From: UBA12087 sp964370815
GTDB taxonomy: Bacteria; Chloroflexota; Anaerolineae; Anaerolineales; Villigracilaceae
Assembly (NCBI GenBank): GCA_964370815.1
Contig: CAYJKQ010000003.1
Coordinates: 1-64,000, forward strand
Direction of reading: 5' to 3'
DNA length: 64,000 bases
Shown here: positions 17,788-26,646 of the stretch, one piece after another
Numbering within the stretch: the first letter of the stretch is position 1
Layout of the letters: each line of letters starts with the position of its first letter
Notes under the pieces: generated by a model
What the model saw: the letters and a program-made list of their open reading frames with translations, nothing else
Database searches by the model: none
Told to the model about the DNA's origin: nothing
Position numbers and translations under genes: made by a program

Positions 17788-18012
17788 GAATAGATGCAAC
17801 CTAAATAATAATTTTCTCTTACTAAAAATTATCTTACAATAAAAAATCCATTATGGCATCACTTGAGAGTTGGAATTAATCAACTTTTATGAAAGATGCA
17901 TTATCCATCGTGTGCATGAAGAACAGACCTGACTGAATTCCCCCATAAACATCAGTTCCTGAGAAGGATAATATGCTTTGTCGTTAATAGCCGCGATCAA
18001 TTGGTACAACCC

Positions 18013-18381
18013 TTAGTCCCAAACATAGCGCCATTTGCCATCCGGTTCCCTTTTCCAAACCGTATGGAAAAAACCTTCCAATTTCTTCGTTTGACCTGAG
18101 CCGTCCTTGTCTTCAAGCGTGAATTTTCCATAGGTGTATCCCAGGTCACCAGAGGTTGACACACTGATAAAATCAGGTTTCCAATCAAGATGGATATTTT
18201 TCCAAATTTTATTACTGAAATATTCTTCGATCTCTTTTTTGCCTTTGATCAGATTATTCTCCCTATTTAATACAGCCTCTTCCGATGCATAAGCCAGAAA
18301 GGCAGCTTTTATTCCTTTGTCTTTGGCGAGGCTGGCAAAAGCAATTTCTGTATCAAATATCTCTTGTTCAAATTTATCCAT
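18013..18381 (-). CDS. NTF2-like / DUF4440-type protein
   Basis: A 122-residue protein of the NTF2-like alpha/beta cone fold. The N-terminal helices (FDTEIAFASLAKDKGIKAAFLAYASEEAVLNR) and C-terminal strands (GDLGYTYGKFTLEDKD, WKREPDGKWRYVWD) fit the DUF4440/SnoaL group. Members bind small hydrophobic ligands or act as isomerases. No catalytic set can be proven here. Confidence 0.8.
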   Translation of the reverse strand: MDKFEQEIFDTEIAFASLAKDKGIKAAFLAYASEEAVLNRENNLIKGKKEIEEYFSNKIWKNIHLDWKPDFISVSTSGDLGYTYGKFTLEDKDGSGQTKKLEGFFHTVWKREPDGKWRYVWD

Positions 18382-18443
18382 CGCATCACTTTCTAAATGA
18401 TATATTCTAATTCGTCAACTCGAATGGCAAACCTGCCAACCAG

Positions 18444-18740
18444 CTAGCCTCCAGCCATCGCGCCAACGATGCGGAAGGGCTTTGCCCCACTCAAGACCGC
18501 CTCGGGCAGAATAGTATCCGGTTGTTCGAGAGATAGATCCTGTCCGCAAGCAAAGAAGCGCAGGAAGGGTTTGCGCTGGAGTGTAACCTGGTCACGGATC
18601 GTGCCACGCAAAACCGGATAGAGTCTTTCAAGAGCCTCGAGCAGAGAGTTTAGAGTAACAACTCCTTCTATTTGAAGCTCCAGCTCTTTGCCAACCTGAG
18701 CCAGCACTTGCAGATGGTGCGGAAGCAAAACGCGTATCAT
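18444..18740 (-). CDS. MoaD/ThiS-type ubiquitin-like protein ending in GG
   Basis: A 98-residue beta-grasp protein ending in Gly-Gly (MAGG). The length, the LLEALERLYPVLRGTI helix and the DTILPEA...FRIVGAMAGG tail fit the MoaD/ThiS family, where the terminal GG is adenylated and carries sulfur. No MoeB/ThiF activator is present in the window. Its ATG overlaps the stop of the BNR propeller gene (ATGA), so the two proteins are coupled. Confidence 0.8.
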   Translation of the reverse strand: MIRVLLPHHLQVLAQVGKELELQIEGVVTLNSLLEALERLYPVLRGTIRDQVTLQRKPFLRFFACGQDLSLEQPDTILPEAVLSGAKPFRIVGAMAGG

Positions 18741-19852
18741 GACAGTGTCTGAACTTCAACCGACATGACCGCAGGAAGATCACGGACAATGGGCATCCAA
18801 CTGTCACCAGAATCGGCAGAGGCATACACCTGCCCACCAGTTGTGCCAAAATATATACCGCAAGCATCCAGAGAGTCAACTGCCAGAGCACTGCGCAGGA
18901 CATTCACATAGCAATCGCTTTGTGGTAATCCTTTCGTCAGGGGTTCCCACTCGTTGCCACCTGTGCGGCTACGATAGACGCGCAACTTACCTTCCGGGGG
19001 ATAATGTTCCGAGTCGCTTTTAATCGGGATCACATAGATAGTATCAGGCTCGTGGGAGTGCACCGCAATCGGGAAGCCAAAGTCACTCGGCAAGTTGCCA
19101 CTGACTTCCTGCCATGAATCGCCAGCATTATCCGTGCGCATTATGTCCCAATGCTTTTGCATGAAAAGAACACCAGGACGGTTCGGATGCATGGCTATGT
19201 TATGAACACAATGTCCTACTTCTGCTGTGGCGTCCGGCAATTCAAACGGGGAGATCAAACCCTGGTTGATCGGGTGCCAGGTTTGACCGCCATCGTCGGT
19301 GCGGAAAGCTCCAGCAGCCGAGATGGCAACAAAGATCCGTTGGGGATTGGCAGGATCAAGGAGGATCGTATGCAGGCACATGCCACCTGCGCCTGGTTGC
19401 CAGAGATGACCCTTCGCTGCACGCAGACCAGGCAATTCCTGCCAGGTCTGCCCGCCATCGGTTGAACGGAATAAAGCGGCGTCTTCCACACCAGCATAAA
19501 TTGTGTCGGAATCTGTCAAGGAAGGTTCAAGACGCCAAACACGCTTGAAAGCCCAGGGTTGCTGGGTACCGTCAAAGGTCTGGTGCGTGCCTGGATCACC
19601 TTCGTATGAGAACTGGTTACCCACCGGTTCCCAGGTTTTTCCGCCATCATTTGAGCGCTGGATCAACTGCCCAAACCAACCTGAGGACTGGGATGCATAT
19701 AACCTGTCCGGGTCAACGGGTGAGGCATTGATGTGGTAGATCTCCCAACCTGCAAAATGCGGTCCGCTGACATCCCATTGCACACGCTTAGTATCAGAAG
19801 TCAGAATAAATGCACCCTTTCGAGTTCCAACCAATACTCGAACACCTTTCAT
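18737..19852 (-). CDS. BNR/sialidase-like beta-propeller protein
   Basis: A 371-residue propeller with at least five Asp-box repeats of the form S/TxDxGxTW (NDGGKTWEPV, TDGGQTWQEL, DDGGQTWHPI, TDNAGDSWQEV, ADSGDSWMPI). It has no signal peptide, so it appears cytosolic, and I see no sialidase catalytic set. These are usually annotated exo-alpha-sialidase or WD40/YVTN/BNR proteins. It is the first gene of a two-gene unit with the MoaD-like protein. AAGGAAAA precedes the ATG. Confidence 0.85.
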   Translation of the reverse strand: MKGVRVLVGTRKGAFILTSDTKRVQWDVSGPHFAGWEIYHINASPVDPDRLYASQSSGWFGQLIQRSNDGGKTWEPVGNQFSYEGDPGTHQTFDGTQQPWAFKRVWRLEPSLTDSDTIYAGVEDAALFRSTDGGQTWQELPGLRAAKGHLWQPGAGGMCLHTILLDPANPQRIFVAISAAGAFRTDDGGQTWHPINQGLISPFELPDATAEVGHCVHNIAMHPNRPGVLFMQKHWDIMRTDNAGDSWQEVSGNLPSDFGFPIAVHSHEPDTIYVIPIKSDSEHYPPEGKLRVYRSRTGGNEWEPLTKGLPQSDCYVNVLRSALAVDSLDACGIYFGTTGGQVYASADSGDSWMPIVRDLPAVMSVEVQTLS

Positions 19853-20197
19853 TTCTTTTTTCCTTTCTGAGCACCTACTCCAAAAAACTACTTTCCTTAA
19901 TAAATTTTATCGCGAAATTTAATGGTAGCAAAACACCTGGATCAACGAAAACATAGGGAATTTGTGGTTTGTGGGGAATATTATAATATAAATAGGACAA
20001 AAATACTTATATTTCAACATAAGTTCTGTTAATCATTCAGTAGTGGACGTTTCACAGATTTTTTCATCACTAACCTGTCCTCCCTGGCACTGCGCCAGGG
20101 GGTGTAAGTTTCGCCCTATCGGGCTCAGGATGACTGAATTAGAAAATTTGCCCACAAAATACACAACATCCCCGCTTATCCACCTACCAATCCGCCC
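19853..20197. other. Intergenic region with a REP-like repeat
   Basis: No gene. A short hairpin CCCTGGC...GCCAGGG (20082-20100) is followed by TTCGCCC, GGGCTC and AGGATGAC, resembling the REP-type sequence nested in copy B. The rest is AT-rich. Confidence 0.4.
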
Positions 20198-20226
20198 TTG
20201 ACATACCCCCGTTTTTGCAGATAATA
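20198..20226 (+). promoter_or_regulatory. Sigma70-type promoter of the pheST leader
   Basis: TTGACA at 20198-20203 is a perfect -35 box. ATAATA at 20221-20226 (17-base spacer), or GATAAT one base earlier, serves as -10. The T-box leader begins just downstream. Confidence 0.6.
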
Positions 20227-20231
20227 AAGAC

Positions 20232-20498
20232 CAAGAAAAAGCTTTGACGGAGAAAAGTAGGCTGGCAGAAACCGCCAGAGAGACGTGGGGCCTGGCTGAA
20301 ACCCCCGCCCGGTACAACCCGGCTGAAGTTCCCTCCCGAGCTGTCTGAGTGAACGGATCTACATCCATGTAGTTCAGACCGGTTTTCCCACCGTTAACCG
20401 GGCAGCCGATGTTGGTCGGCACAAAGTGGGCTTAATCAGCCAAGTTGGGTGGTACCGCGAGACCCCGCTCTCGTCCCAATCAGGACGGGAGTTTTTTT
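20232..20498 (+). promoter_or_regulatory. T-box riboswitch (tRNA-Phe sensing) ahead of pheST
   Basis: The leader has the T-box core GTTGGGTGGTACCGCG (20444-20459), which binds the tRNA acceptor end in the antiterminator. It ends in a terminator stem CTCTCGTCC/GGACGGGAG and a T7 run (20468-20497). The Stem I loop contains GAAGTTCCC, giving a UUC (Phe) specifier at 20329-20331, in keeping with the genes it controls. Uncharged tRNA-Phe should favour read-through into pheS. Exact leader ends are estimated. Confidence 0.9.
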
Positions 20499-20517
20499 AT
20501 TAAATTTTGGAGGAAGT

Positions 20518-21576
20518 ATGCTCAAAAAACTGGATGATATTCAAAGTGCAGCATTGAAAGCTCTTGAAAACATTGCGGACGAAGAGGCGCTGGAAGCCTG
20601 GCGCGTAACCCACACCGGACGCAGCTCTGCCCTGATGCAAGTTTTCAGCGGTTTGGGTGCCCTTTCAAAAGAGGAACGCCCGGTGGTCGGACAAAGAGCC
20701 AATCGGGTCAAACTGGAGTTGGAAGCTGCATTTGATGAACAAAGCCTTCTTATCCAGGAAGCTGCGCTCGGGCGTTCCCTGGAAAGCGAACACCTGGATG
20801 TCAGCCTGCCGGGTCGACCTGTGCGCGGCGGACGACTGCACCCGGCAACCCAGACCCTGCGGCGCATACTGGACATCCTGGCTGAGATGGGTTTCCAGGT
20901 CTACACCTCCAACGAGGTGGAAACCGATGAATACAACTTTCAGAACCTGAATTTTCCTCCCGATCACCCGGCGCGTGAAATGCAGGATTCATTTTACGTG
21001 GAAGCGGGTGAACGGGCTGACAACCCGGTGCTGATGCGCACTCACACCTCCCCCGGGCAGATCCGCGCCATGCGTGCCGCGGCTGCCAGCGACCCCGCAA
21101 ACCCGCCCCCCATCCGCATCGCCCTGCCGGGGATGTGCTTCCGTTATGAACAGATCACAGCCCGATCCGAGGTGCAATTCAACCAGGTCGAGGGGCTGGC
21201 AGTCGGAAAGAACATCACTTTCAGCGATCTGAAAGGCACACTGAGCGATTTCGCCCGACGCATGTTCGGACAGAATACACGCACCCGCTTCCGAGCCCAG
21301 CACTTTCCCTTCACTGAACCTTCCGCTGAAATGGATGTGGAATGCTTTGTGTGCGGTGGAGAGGGCTGCACGGTGTGCAAGCAAGCCGGCTGGCTTGAGA
21401 TCCTGGGTTGCGGCATGGTCCATCCAATCGTGCTGCAAAATGGCGGTTACGACCCAACCCGCTATACTGGCTTCGCCTGGGGTATGGGTTCTGAACGCAT
21501 GGCAATGCTGCGCTATAAGATAGAAGACATCCGTTATTTCTGGGGAAATGATGTCAAATTCCTGGAACAGTTCTAG
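20518..21576 (+). CDS. pheS: Phenylalanine-tRNA ligase alpha subunit
   Basis: A 352-residue class II synthetase subunit, which charges tRNA-Phe as an alpha2-beta2 complex with PheT. Class II motif 2 (FRYEQITARSEVQFNQVEGL) and motif 3 (GFAWGMGSERMAMLRY) are present. Near residues 274-285 there is a Cys cluster (CFVCGGEGCTVC) that looks like a small metal-binding insert, known in some bacterial PheS. A longer frame from a GTG at 20449 lies inside the T-box and is not real. The ATG at 20518 has GGAGG six bases ahead. Confidence 0.96.
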   Translation: MLKKLDDIQSAALKALENIADEEALEAWRVTHTGRSSALMQVFSGLGALSKEERPVVGQRANRVKLELEAAFDEQSLLIQEAALGRSLESEHLDVSLPGRPVRGGRLHPATQTLRRILDILAEMGFQVYTSNEVETDEYNFQNLNFPPDHPAREMQDSFYVEAGERADNPVLMRTHTSPGQIRAMRAAAASDPANPPPIRIALPGMCFRYEQITARSEVQFNQVEGLAVGKNITFSDLKGTLSDFARRMFGQNTRTRFRAQHFPFTEPSAEMDVECFVCGGEGCTVCKQAGWLEILGCGMVHPIVLQNGGYDPTRYTGFAWGMGSERMAMLRYKIEDIRYFWGNDVKFLEQF

Positions 21577-21592
21577 TTAGAAAGGAGACCCC

Positions 21593-24118
21593 ATGAAAAT
21601 ACCCCTTTCCTGGTTAAAAGATTTCGTTGATATCGACATCAGCGTTGAAGAAGTTGCCCGCAAGTTGACACTGGCAGGGCTGGAAGTGGAAGAGATCCAT
21701 TACGTTGGTTGGAAGATGCCAGACAGAAGTTTTGATTCCAGGCATGAATTTAAGACCTACGGACTGGAGTGGGAGCCCGACAAGCTGGTGGTGGCTGCCA
21801 TCAGCGAGGTCATGCCGCACCCGGCTGCCGACCGCCTGGTGCTATGCAAGCTGCAGGATGGTATCCAGGAGCATATCGTTTTGACGGGTGCTCCCAACCT
21901 GTATGAATTCAAAGGCCTGGGAACGCTGCCCACACCGTTCAAGGTGGCTTATGCACGTGAAGGCACCAAATTATATGATGGTCATGTTGATGGGCAAGTC
22001 CTTACCATCCTCAAGCGCACTACCATCCGCGGAGTGGAATCCTATTCAATGATCTGTTCCGAGAAGGAATTGGGCATCTCGGATGAGCATGAGGGTGTCG
22101 TCCTGCTGGATACGGATGCGCCCGTGGGTGTACCCCTGGCAGATTACATGGGGGATGCTGTTTTAAGCATCGAAATCCTGCCCAACATGGCTCGTAACGC
22201 CAATGTTTTTGGAATTGCGCGCGAGCTGGCAGCCCTGACCGGGAAAAAACTCAAACACCCTGATATCAACCCGCCCACCAGCGGGGAAAGCCTGCAGGGC
22301 AAGGTTCGAATCGAGATACTCAATGCGGAGCTTAACCCGCGATTTGTGCTTGGCCTGGTACGGGATGTAAATATTGGACCCAGCCCGTATTTTGTGCAAC
22401 GCCGCCTGCGTCTGTCTGGAACCCGACCAATCAATTCCGTGGTGGATGCCACCAATTATGCCATGTTTGAAATGGGAGAACCTCTACATGCCTTTGATCA
22501 TGATGTCTTACTGGAACGTGCCAAAGGCAAGCCGATCACCATCATAACCCGCACCGCAAAACCGGGCGAAAAATTGACCACCCTGGACAATGTGGAACGC
22601 AACTTGCTTCCCAGCCAGGTATTGGTGTGTGACAGCATGGGTGCTTTGTCCATTGCGGGTGTGATGGGTGGGGCTGAATCCGAGGTCACTCCGAATACCC
22701 GCAATGTCCTGCTGGAAGGTGCAGCCTGGAACTTCATCAACATCCGGCGCACATCCAATATGCACGACCTGCAATCCGAGGCTTCCTACCGTTTCTCGCG
22801 CGGTGTGCATCCAGCCCTGGCAGAGACAGGCGTTCGCCGCGCTCTACAGTGGATGGCTGCCTGGAGCGGCGGGCAGGTAGCACCAGGATTGGTGGATGCA
22901 TATCCGAATCCACCCGGGCAGGTGATCGTAGAAATAACCTCACAGGATGTGAAGCGCCTGTTAGGCATTGAATTATCTGCCTCTGAGATCGCTAATCTTT
23001 TAAGACCGCTTGAATTTGAATGCAGCCTGAAAGATGGCAAGGTTTTCGCCAAAGTTCCACAATTCCGCATGGATATTGGTGCTGGCGTGGTTGGTCTGGC
23101 AGATGTCATGGAGGAAGTAGCCCGCATGTATGGTTATGACCGTATCCCCGAAACCCGCCTGGCGGATGAACTGCCGCCCCAAGTTGGTAACCCACGACTG
23201 GAATGGGAAGAGCATGTGCGCGACCTGCTGGTGGCGCTTGGACTCCAGGAGATCATCACCTACCGTATGACCTCACCCGAACGCCAGGAACGCCTGGAGC
23301 CCCAGAATGGCTTTGTGCATTTGACCAACCCGATCACACCTGAGAAGAGGGTTCTGCGACGCAGTCTGCTGGCAAATGTACTTGACACAATGGAGCGCAA
23401 CGCACGGCAGCAGGAAACGATGACATTTTTTGAACTGGGACCAATCTTCCTGCCCATGCCAAACGATGGCTTGCCTATGGAAATGAACATGCTGGTCATT
23501 GCCATGTGTGGGTTGCGTCAATCGCCAACCTGGGATGTTAAAGCAGGACCCATGCTGGACTTCTTCGATCTGAAAGGTGTTGTCGAAAGTCTGTTGAACA
23601 ACCTGGGATTGCACGAGATCAGTTTTGAGCCATTTGAAGATGACCAGAGATTCCACCCCGGGAAATGTGCCCGCGTGCTTCATCGACAGCAGATATTGTG
23701 TGTTTTCGGCGAGATCCACCCGACTGTGAAAGCCAGGTACGAGTTTGGCAATTCACCTGTTCTGGCTGCAGAATTTGACCTGGAAACTTTGTACAAGGTT
23801 GAATCAGTCTTCAGCATCCATCCCATTTTCAATTTTCCTCCCATGCACGAGGACATTGCCCTGGTGGTGGAAGAATCCATAGCAGCCAGCAAGGTGGAGG
23901 CGCTCATCCGCCAGACTGGCGGAGCGTTGCTGAGCGGGGTACGCCTGTTCGATGTTTATCGCGGTGATCAAATTGGTGAAGGTAAAAAATCACTGGCTTA
24001 CGCCCTGACCTACCAGGCTCCTGACCGCACCCTGACTGACAAGGAAGCAGCCCAACTACGCGGCAAGATCATCAAGCGCCTTGAATATGAGATCGGAGCC
24101 AGGTTGCGTTCCGGATAG
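21593..24118 (+). CDS. pheT: Phenylalanine-tRNA ligase beta subunit
   Basis: An 841-residue subunit with the full bacterial PheT order: the N-terminal B1 core, an OB-fold tRNA-binding domain (near 40-160), the B3/B4 editing domain (FVLGLVRDVNI, EMGEPLHAFDHD, GVMGGAESEV), the B5 domain (IEITSQDVKRLLGIEL) and the C-terminal ferredoxin-fold anticodon-binding domain (FPPMHEDIALVVEE...LTDKEAAQLRGKIIKRLE). It starts 16 bases after pheS, preceded by AAAGGAG, in the same T-box operon. Confidence 0.96.
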   Translation: MKIPLSWLKDFVDIDISVEEVARKLTLAGLEVEEIHYVGWKMPDRSFDSRHEFKTYGLEWEPDKLVVAAISEVMPHPAADRLVLCKLQDGIQEHIVLTGAPNLYEFKGLGTLPTPFKVAYAREGTKLYDGHVDGQVLTILKRTTIRGVESYSMICSEKELGISDEHEGVVLLDTDAPVGVPLADYMGDAVLSIEILPNMARNANVFGIARELAALTGKKLKHPDINPPTSGESLQGKVRIEILNAELNPRFVLGLVRDVNIGPSPYFVQRRLRLSGTRPINSVVDATNYAMFEMGEPLHAFDHDVLLERAKGKPITIITRTAKPGEKLTTLDNVERNLLPSQVLVCDSMGALSIAGVMGGAESEVTPNTRNVLLEGAAWNFINIRRTSNMHDLQSEASYRFSRGVHPALAETGVRRALQWMAAWSGGQVAPGLVDAYPNPPGQVIVEITSQDVKRLLGIELSASEIANLLRPLEFECSLKDGKVFAKVPQFRMDIGAGVVGLADVMEEVARMYGYDRIPETRLADELPPQVGNPRLEWEEHVRDLLVALGLQEIITYRMTSPERQERLEPQNGFVHLTNPITPEKRVLRRSLLANVLDTMERNARQQETMTFFELGPIFLPMPNDGLPMEMNMLVIAMCGLRQSPTWDVKAGPMLDFFDLKGVVESLLNNLGLHEISFEPFEDDQRFHPGKCARVLHRQQILCVFGEIHPTVKARYEFGNSPVLAAEFDLETLYKVESVFSIHPIFNFPPMHEDIALVVEESIAASKVEALIRQTGGALLSGVRLFDVYRGDQIGEGKKSLAYALTYQAPDRTLTDKEAAQLRGKIIKRLEYEIGARLRSG

Positions 24119-24236
24119 TCACCTCCCATCAATACAGGATATACTTCAATGGGAAGGAAAATCTAAGAAAAACTTGCTTTCAGAGCCGGGTGATTGTATA
24201 CTGGATCAAATATTTATTTTCTAAAAGGAGAATGTT

Positions 24237-24545
24237 ATGGAAGCTAAAAAATCAAAAACAGGGGGAATTATTGGAACCATTGCAGCTGTTTTATTATGCG
24301 GATGCCCGGGGCTTTTCCTGTGTATTTTTGGTGTCTGGGGTGCCACCGGGACGATGCCCTATACCACTACATTTAATGATTACACTGGTGGAGGCATGAT
24401 GCCTTCGGGGGTAGGGTTTGCTCTTTTATGTGCAGCCCTTTTCATGATCGCCATCCCGATCGTGGTAGGCATTATGACGCTGCGCGACAAGAAGCCCAAG
24501 GCAGTGGTCCCAAATTTTGACGAACCTCTGCCGCCAGCCTCCTAG
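24237..24545 (+). CDS. Small two-helix membrane protein
   Basis: A 102-residue protein with membrane helices near residues 9-36 and 56-80 and a Pro-rich cytosolic tail (NFDEPLPPAS). AAAGGAG precedes the ATG. Not recognised. A strong terminator follows, so it forms a separate short transcription unit or the end of the pheST one. Confidence 0.7.
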   Translation: MEAKKSKTGGIIGTIAAVLLCGCPGLFLCIFGVWGATGTMPYTTTFNDYTGGGMMPSGVGFALLCAALFMIAIPIVVGIMTLRDKKPKAVVPNFDEPLPPAS

Positions 24546-24593
24546 CTCAATATTTGCTAACAGTAATCACACAATAGTATGAATTAGACTATC

Positions 24594-24628
24594 GCAGCAG
24601 GGATCATCTAATAAATGATCCCTGCTGC
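24594..24628 (+). terminator. Intrinsic terminator downstream of pheST and the small protein
   Basis: A perfect 14-base-pair stem (GCAGCAGGGATCAT and ATGATCCCTGCTGC) with a 7-base loop, followed by TATTTTTAATATT. Confidence 0.87.
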
Positions 24629-24749
24629 TATTTTTAATATTATTTTGTAATGAACAAAGCATCCCGAAGGTTATAAAGAAATCATTCCTGAATTCCAAGA
24701 ACCTTCGGGACGGTATGCACATGGTGGGTTGCTAAATGAAATAAATCGT

Positions 24750-25718
24750 TTAATCGTCTTCGTCCGGATAATTTCCCAAAACCTGCTCGATCCGTTCAAA
24801 GACCTCATCGGTTAATTTACCAACCGCATCTGCAGCTTCCAAATTCTGCTGAAGCTGTTCCAGCCGTGTTGCCCCTGTAATGACACTGCTGACTTCCTTG
24901 CGGCGCAACAACCAGGCAATTGCCAATTGGGCAACTGAAATCTCCAGTTCCCCGGCAATTTCATCCAGGGCTTGCACAGTGGCAAGACGTTCGGGGGTGA
25001 TGCGGTCACGGAACCAATCCATATTCCCCATATCAGCGCGAGTTCCAGCAGGGACACCAGCTTTATACTTGCCACTTAAAATGCCACCATAGAGCGGGCT
25101 CCAGGTAGTCAGACCAATTCCCAAGTCTTTGCAGATAGGTGCCAACTCAGTTTCCAGGCGTTGGCGATGGAACATGTTATATTGCGGTTGCTCCATGCTT
25201 GGGGCTGCCATATGATGATTATTTGCTGCTCCGAATGCAAGTGAGATCTGCCAGGCACGCCACTCGGATGTACCCCAATAAAGGATCTTTCCCTGGCGGA
25301 TCAAGTCATCCATTGTGCGGACGATCTCATCGACAGGAGTATCGGGGTCATAGCGATGGCAGAAATACAGGTCAAGATAATCGGTACCGAGACGTTTCAG
25401 TGAGGCATGCACCGATTCGGTGATGTGCTTGCGCGAAAGCCCGCGTCCGTTGGGTCCTGGCATGGTCGGCCAAAAAACCTTACTGGAAAGAACCAGGGCT
25501 TCACGCGGTAGATCCTGAATTGCTTTGCCCACTTCAAGCTCTGCCTGACCGTTGGCATATGCATCCGCGTTGTCAAAAAAATTCACACCGGCATCGTACG
25601 CTGCATGCACCAAGCTATATGTTGTCTCCTGGTTCACCTGTCCACCGAATGTTATCCAGGCACCTAAAGAAATTTCACTGACTTTCAAGCCTGAGCGACC
25701 TAATCTTCTATAATGCAT
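24750..25718 (-). CDS. Aldo/keto reductase (Kv-beta-like)
   Basis: A 322-residue NADPH-dependent aldo/keto reductase. The catalytic tetrad is D49, Y54, K80 and H121 (FFDNADAYANG, SSKVFW, CHRYDP). The N-terminus MHYRRLGRSGLKVSEISLG and the GVPAG...DWF loop resemble the AKR6/YghZ/Kv-beta group, which reduces aldehydes such as methylglyoxal. GGAGTC precedes the ATG. It stands alone. Confidence 0.9.
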   Translation of the reverse strand: MHYRRLGRSGLKVSEISLGAWITFGGQVNQETTYSLVHAAYDAGVNFFDNADAYANGQAELEVGKAIQDLPREALVLSSKVFWPTMPGPNGRGLSRKHITESVHASLKRLGTDYLDLYFCHRYDPDTPVDEIVRTMDDLIRQGKILYWGTSEWRAWQISLAFGAANNHHMAAPSMEQPQYNMFHRQRLETELAPICKDLGIGLTTWSPLYGGILSGKYKAGVPAGTRADMGNMDWFRDRITPERLATVQALDEIAGELEISVAQLAIAWLLRRKEVSSVITGATRLEQLQQNLEAADAVGKLTDEVFERIEQVLGNYPDEDD

Positions 25719-25900
25719 AACTGACTCCGTTTTAGAGATTTAATAATATCAATACTTAATACCATACGTAAACTGATAGCTGGTAATGGTGTTAGGCTGA
25801 TTATTATTAAAAGAATTAAGTTTCCTACTCTCAATGGTAAGGGAAAACTGAGGTATTCAAACAACAGTGAAGAGAGGATCTCACCTGCTGATGTTCCTGT

Positions 25901-26566
25901 TTATTTGACTTCAATTACCATACTTACTGAACAATAGGTCACGCCTCCTGCCATTATTGACCAGGATTCTGAATAAGTACCTGTAATGACAGGGGCTTGC
26001 ATATGGACCACCATATCAAGGCTCTGATTTGGAGCAGTTGTGGAGGGCAAATCCAAAACATCACCATTCAGGTGCATCTTGGCACCGCTTTGATATACAA
26101 AATCCATATTTCCCTGTTCCCAGGTTGTTGATCCGGTATTAACCAGCGTCCAGGTCGTATCAAATAATTCGCCAGATCCGATTCGAGCATTGTTTTCCGG
26201 CACCACTCCTGAAACCACGCATGGTTGGTTAAGGGTTTTTGTGGGTGTTTGTGTAGCTGCAGGATTTGCAGTCTGTGTAATAATGGTTGCCGTACGGGTC
26301 TTAATTATGACTATGAAGGGGGTTACAGTTTCAGTTGCTGTTGAGGTTGGAGATGGTACCAGGGATGGGGTAGCCGTATTATCCAAAACGGGTTTTGTTG
26401 GAGGTGCATATAAGGCAGTCTGGGATGCCAGAACATTTGCAGTCTGCACTATTGCTGTACCAAGCTGGTCAGGCGGGATAATGGTCGGAGATGGAGTTGT
26501 TCCGCAGGCGAATATGAAAATAGCCATAATAACCAGAAGTGTTATTCTGAGCTTTGTGTTATTCAT
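25901..26566 (-). CDS. Lipoprotein with NBR1-type Ig-like domain
   Basis: A 221-residue exported lipoprotein. The lipobox ends at C21 (FIFAC). Residues 25-115 are a Thr/Pro/Ser-rich linker (TATPSLVPSPTSTATETVTP) common in Chloroflexota surface proteins. Residues 118-221 match the NBR1 central Ig-like domain (FDTTWTLVNTGSTTWEQG, SWSIMAGGVTYCS). Such domains are thought to be surface adhesion modules in bacteria. Ligand unknown. Confidence 0.82.
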   Translation of the reverse strand: MNNTKLRITLLVIMAIFIFACGTTPSPTIIPPDQLGTAIVQTANVLASQTALYAPPTKPVLDNTATPSLVPSPTSTATETVTPFIVIIKTRTATIITQTANPAATQTPTKTLNQPCVVSGVVPENNARIGSGELFDTTWTLVNTGSTTWEQGNMDFVYQSGAKMHLNGDVLDLPSTTAPNQSLDMVVHMQAPVITGTYSESWSIMAGGVTYCSVSMVIEVK

Positions 26567-26646
26567 AGTTCACATCCTTATGCGAAAAAAAATCTCAATC
26601 AAAGGAAGTCAAATGAATAAACTTCCTTCTCCTTATTATATATATG

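Larger units (their letters stand above)
17399..18012. other. Repeat-rich intergenic region with gene relics
   Basis: Holds an FnIII relic, an inverted and direct repeat unit and copy C of the dispersed element (separate entries). Between 17880 and 18000 the minus strand encodes a short beta-rich stretch (VYGGIQSGLFFMHTMDN) ended by a stop and interrupted upstream by TAA, which is probably another decayed fragment. Confidence 0.45.

Noticed and set aside
20449..20517. N-terminal extension of PheS from a GTG
   Set aside because: The segment is the T-box antiterminator and terminator, and the ATG at 20518 has a proper ribosome-binding site.
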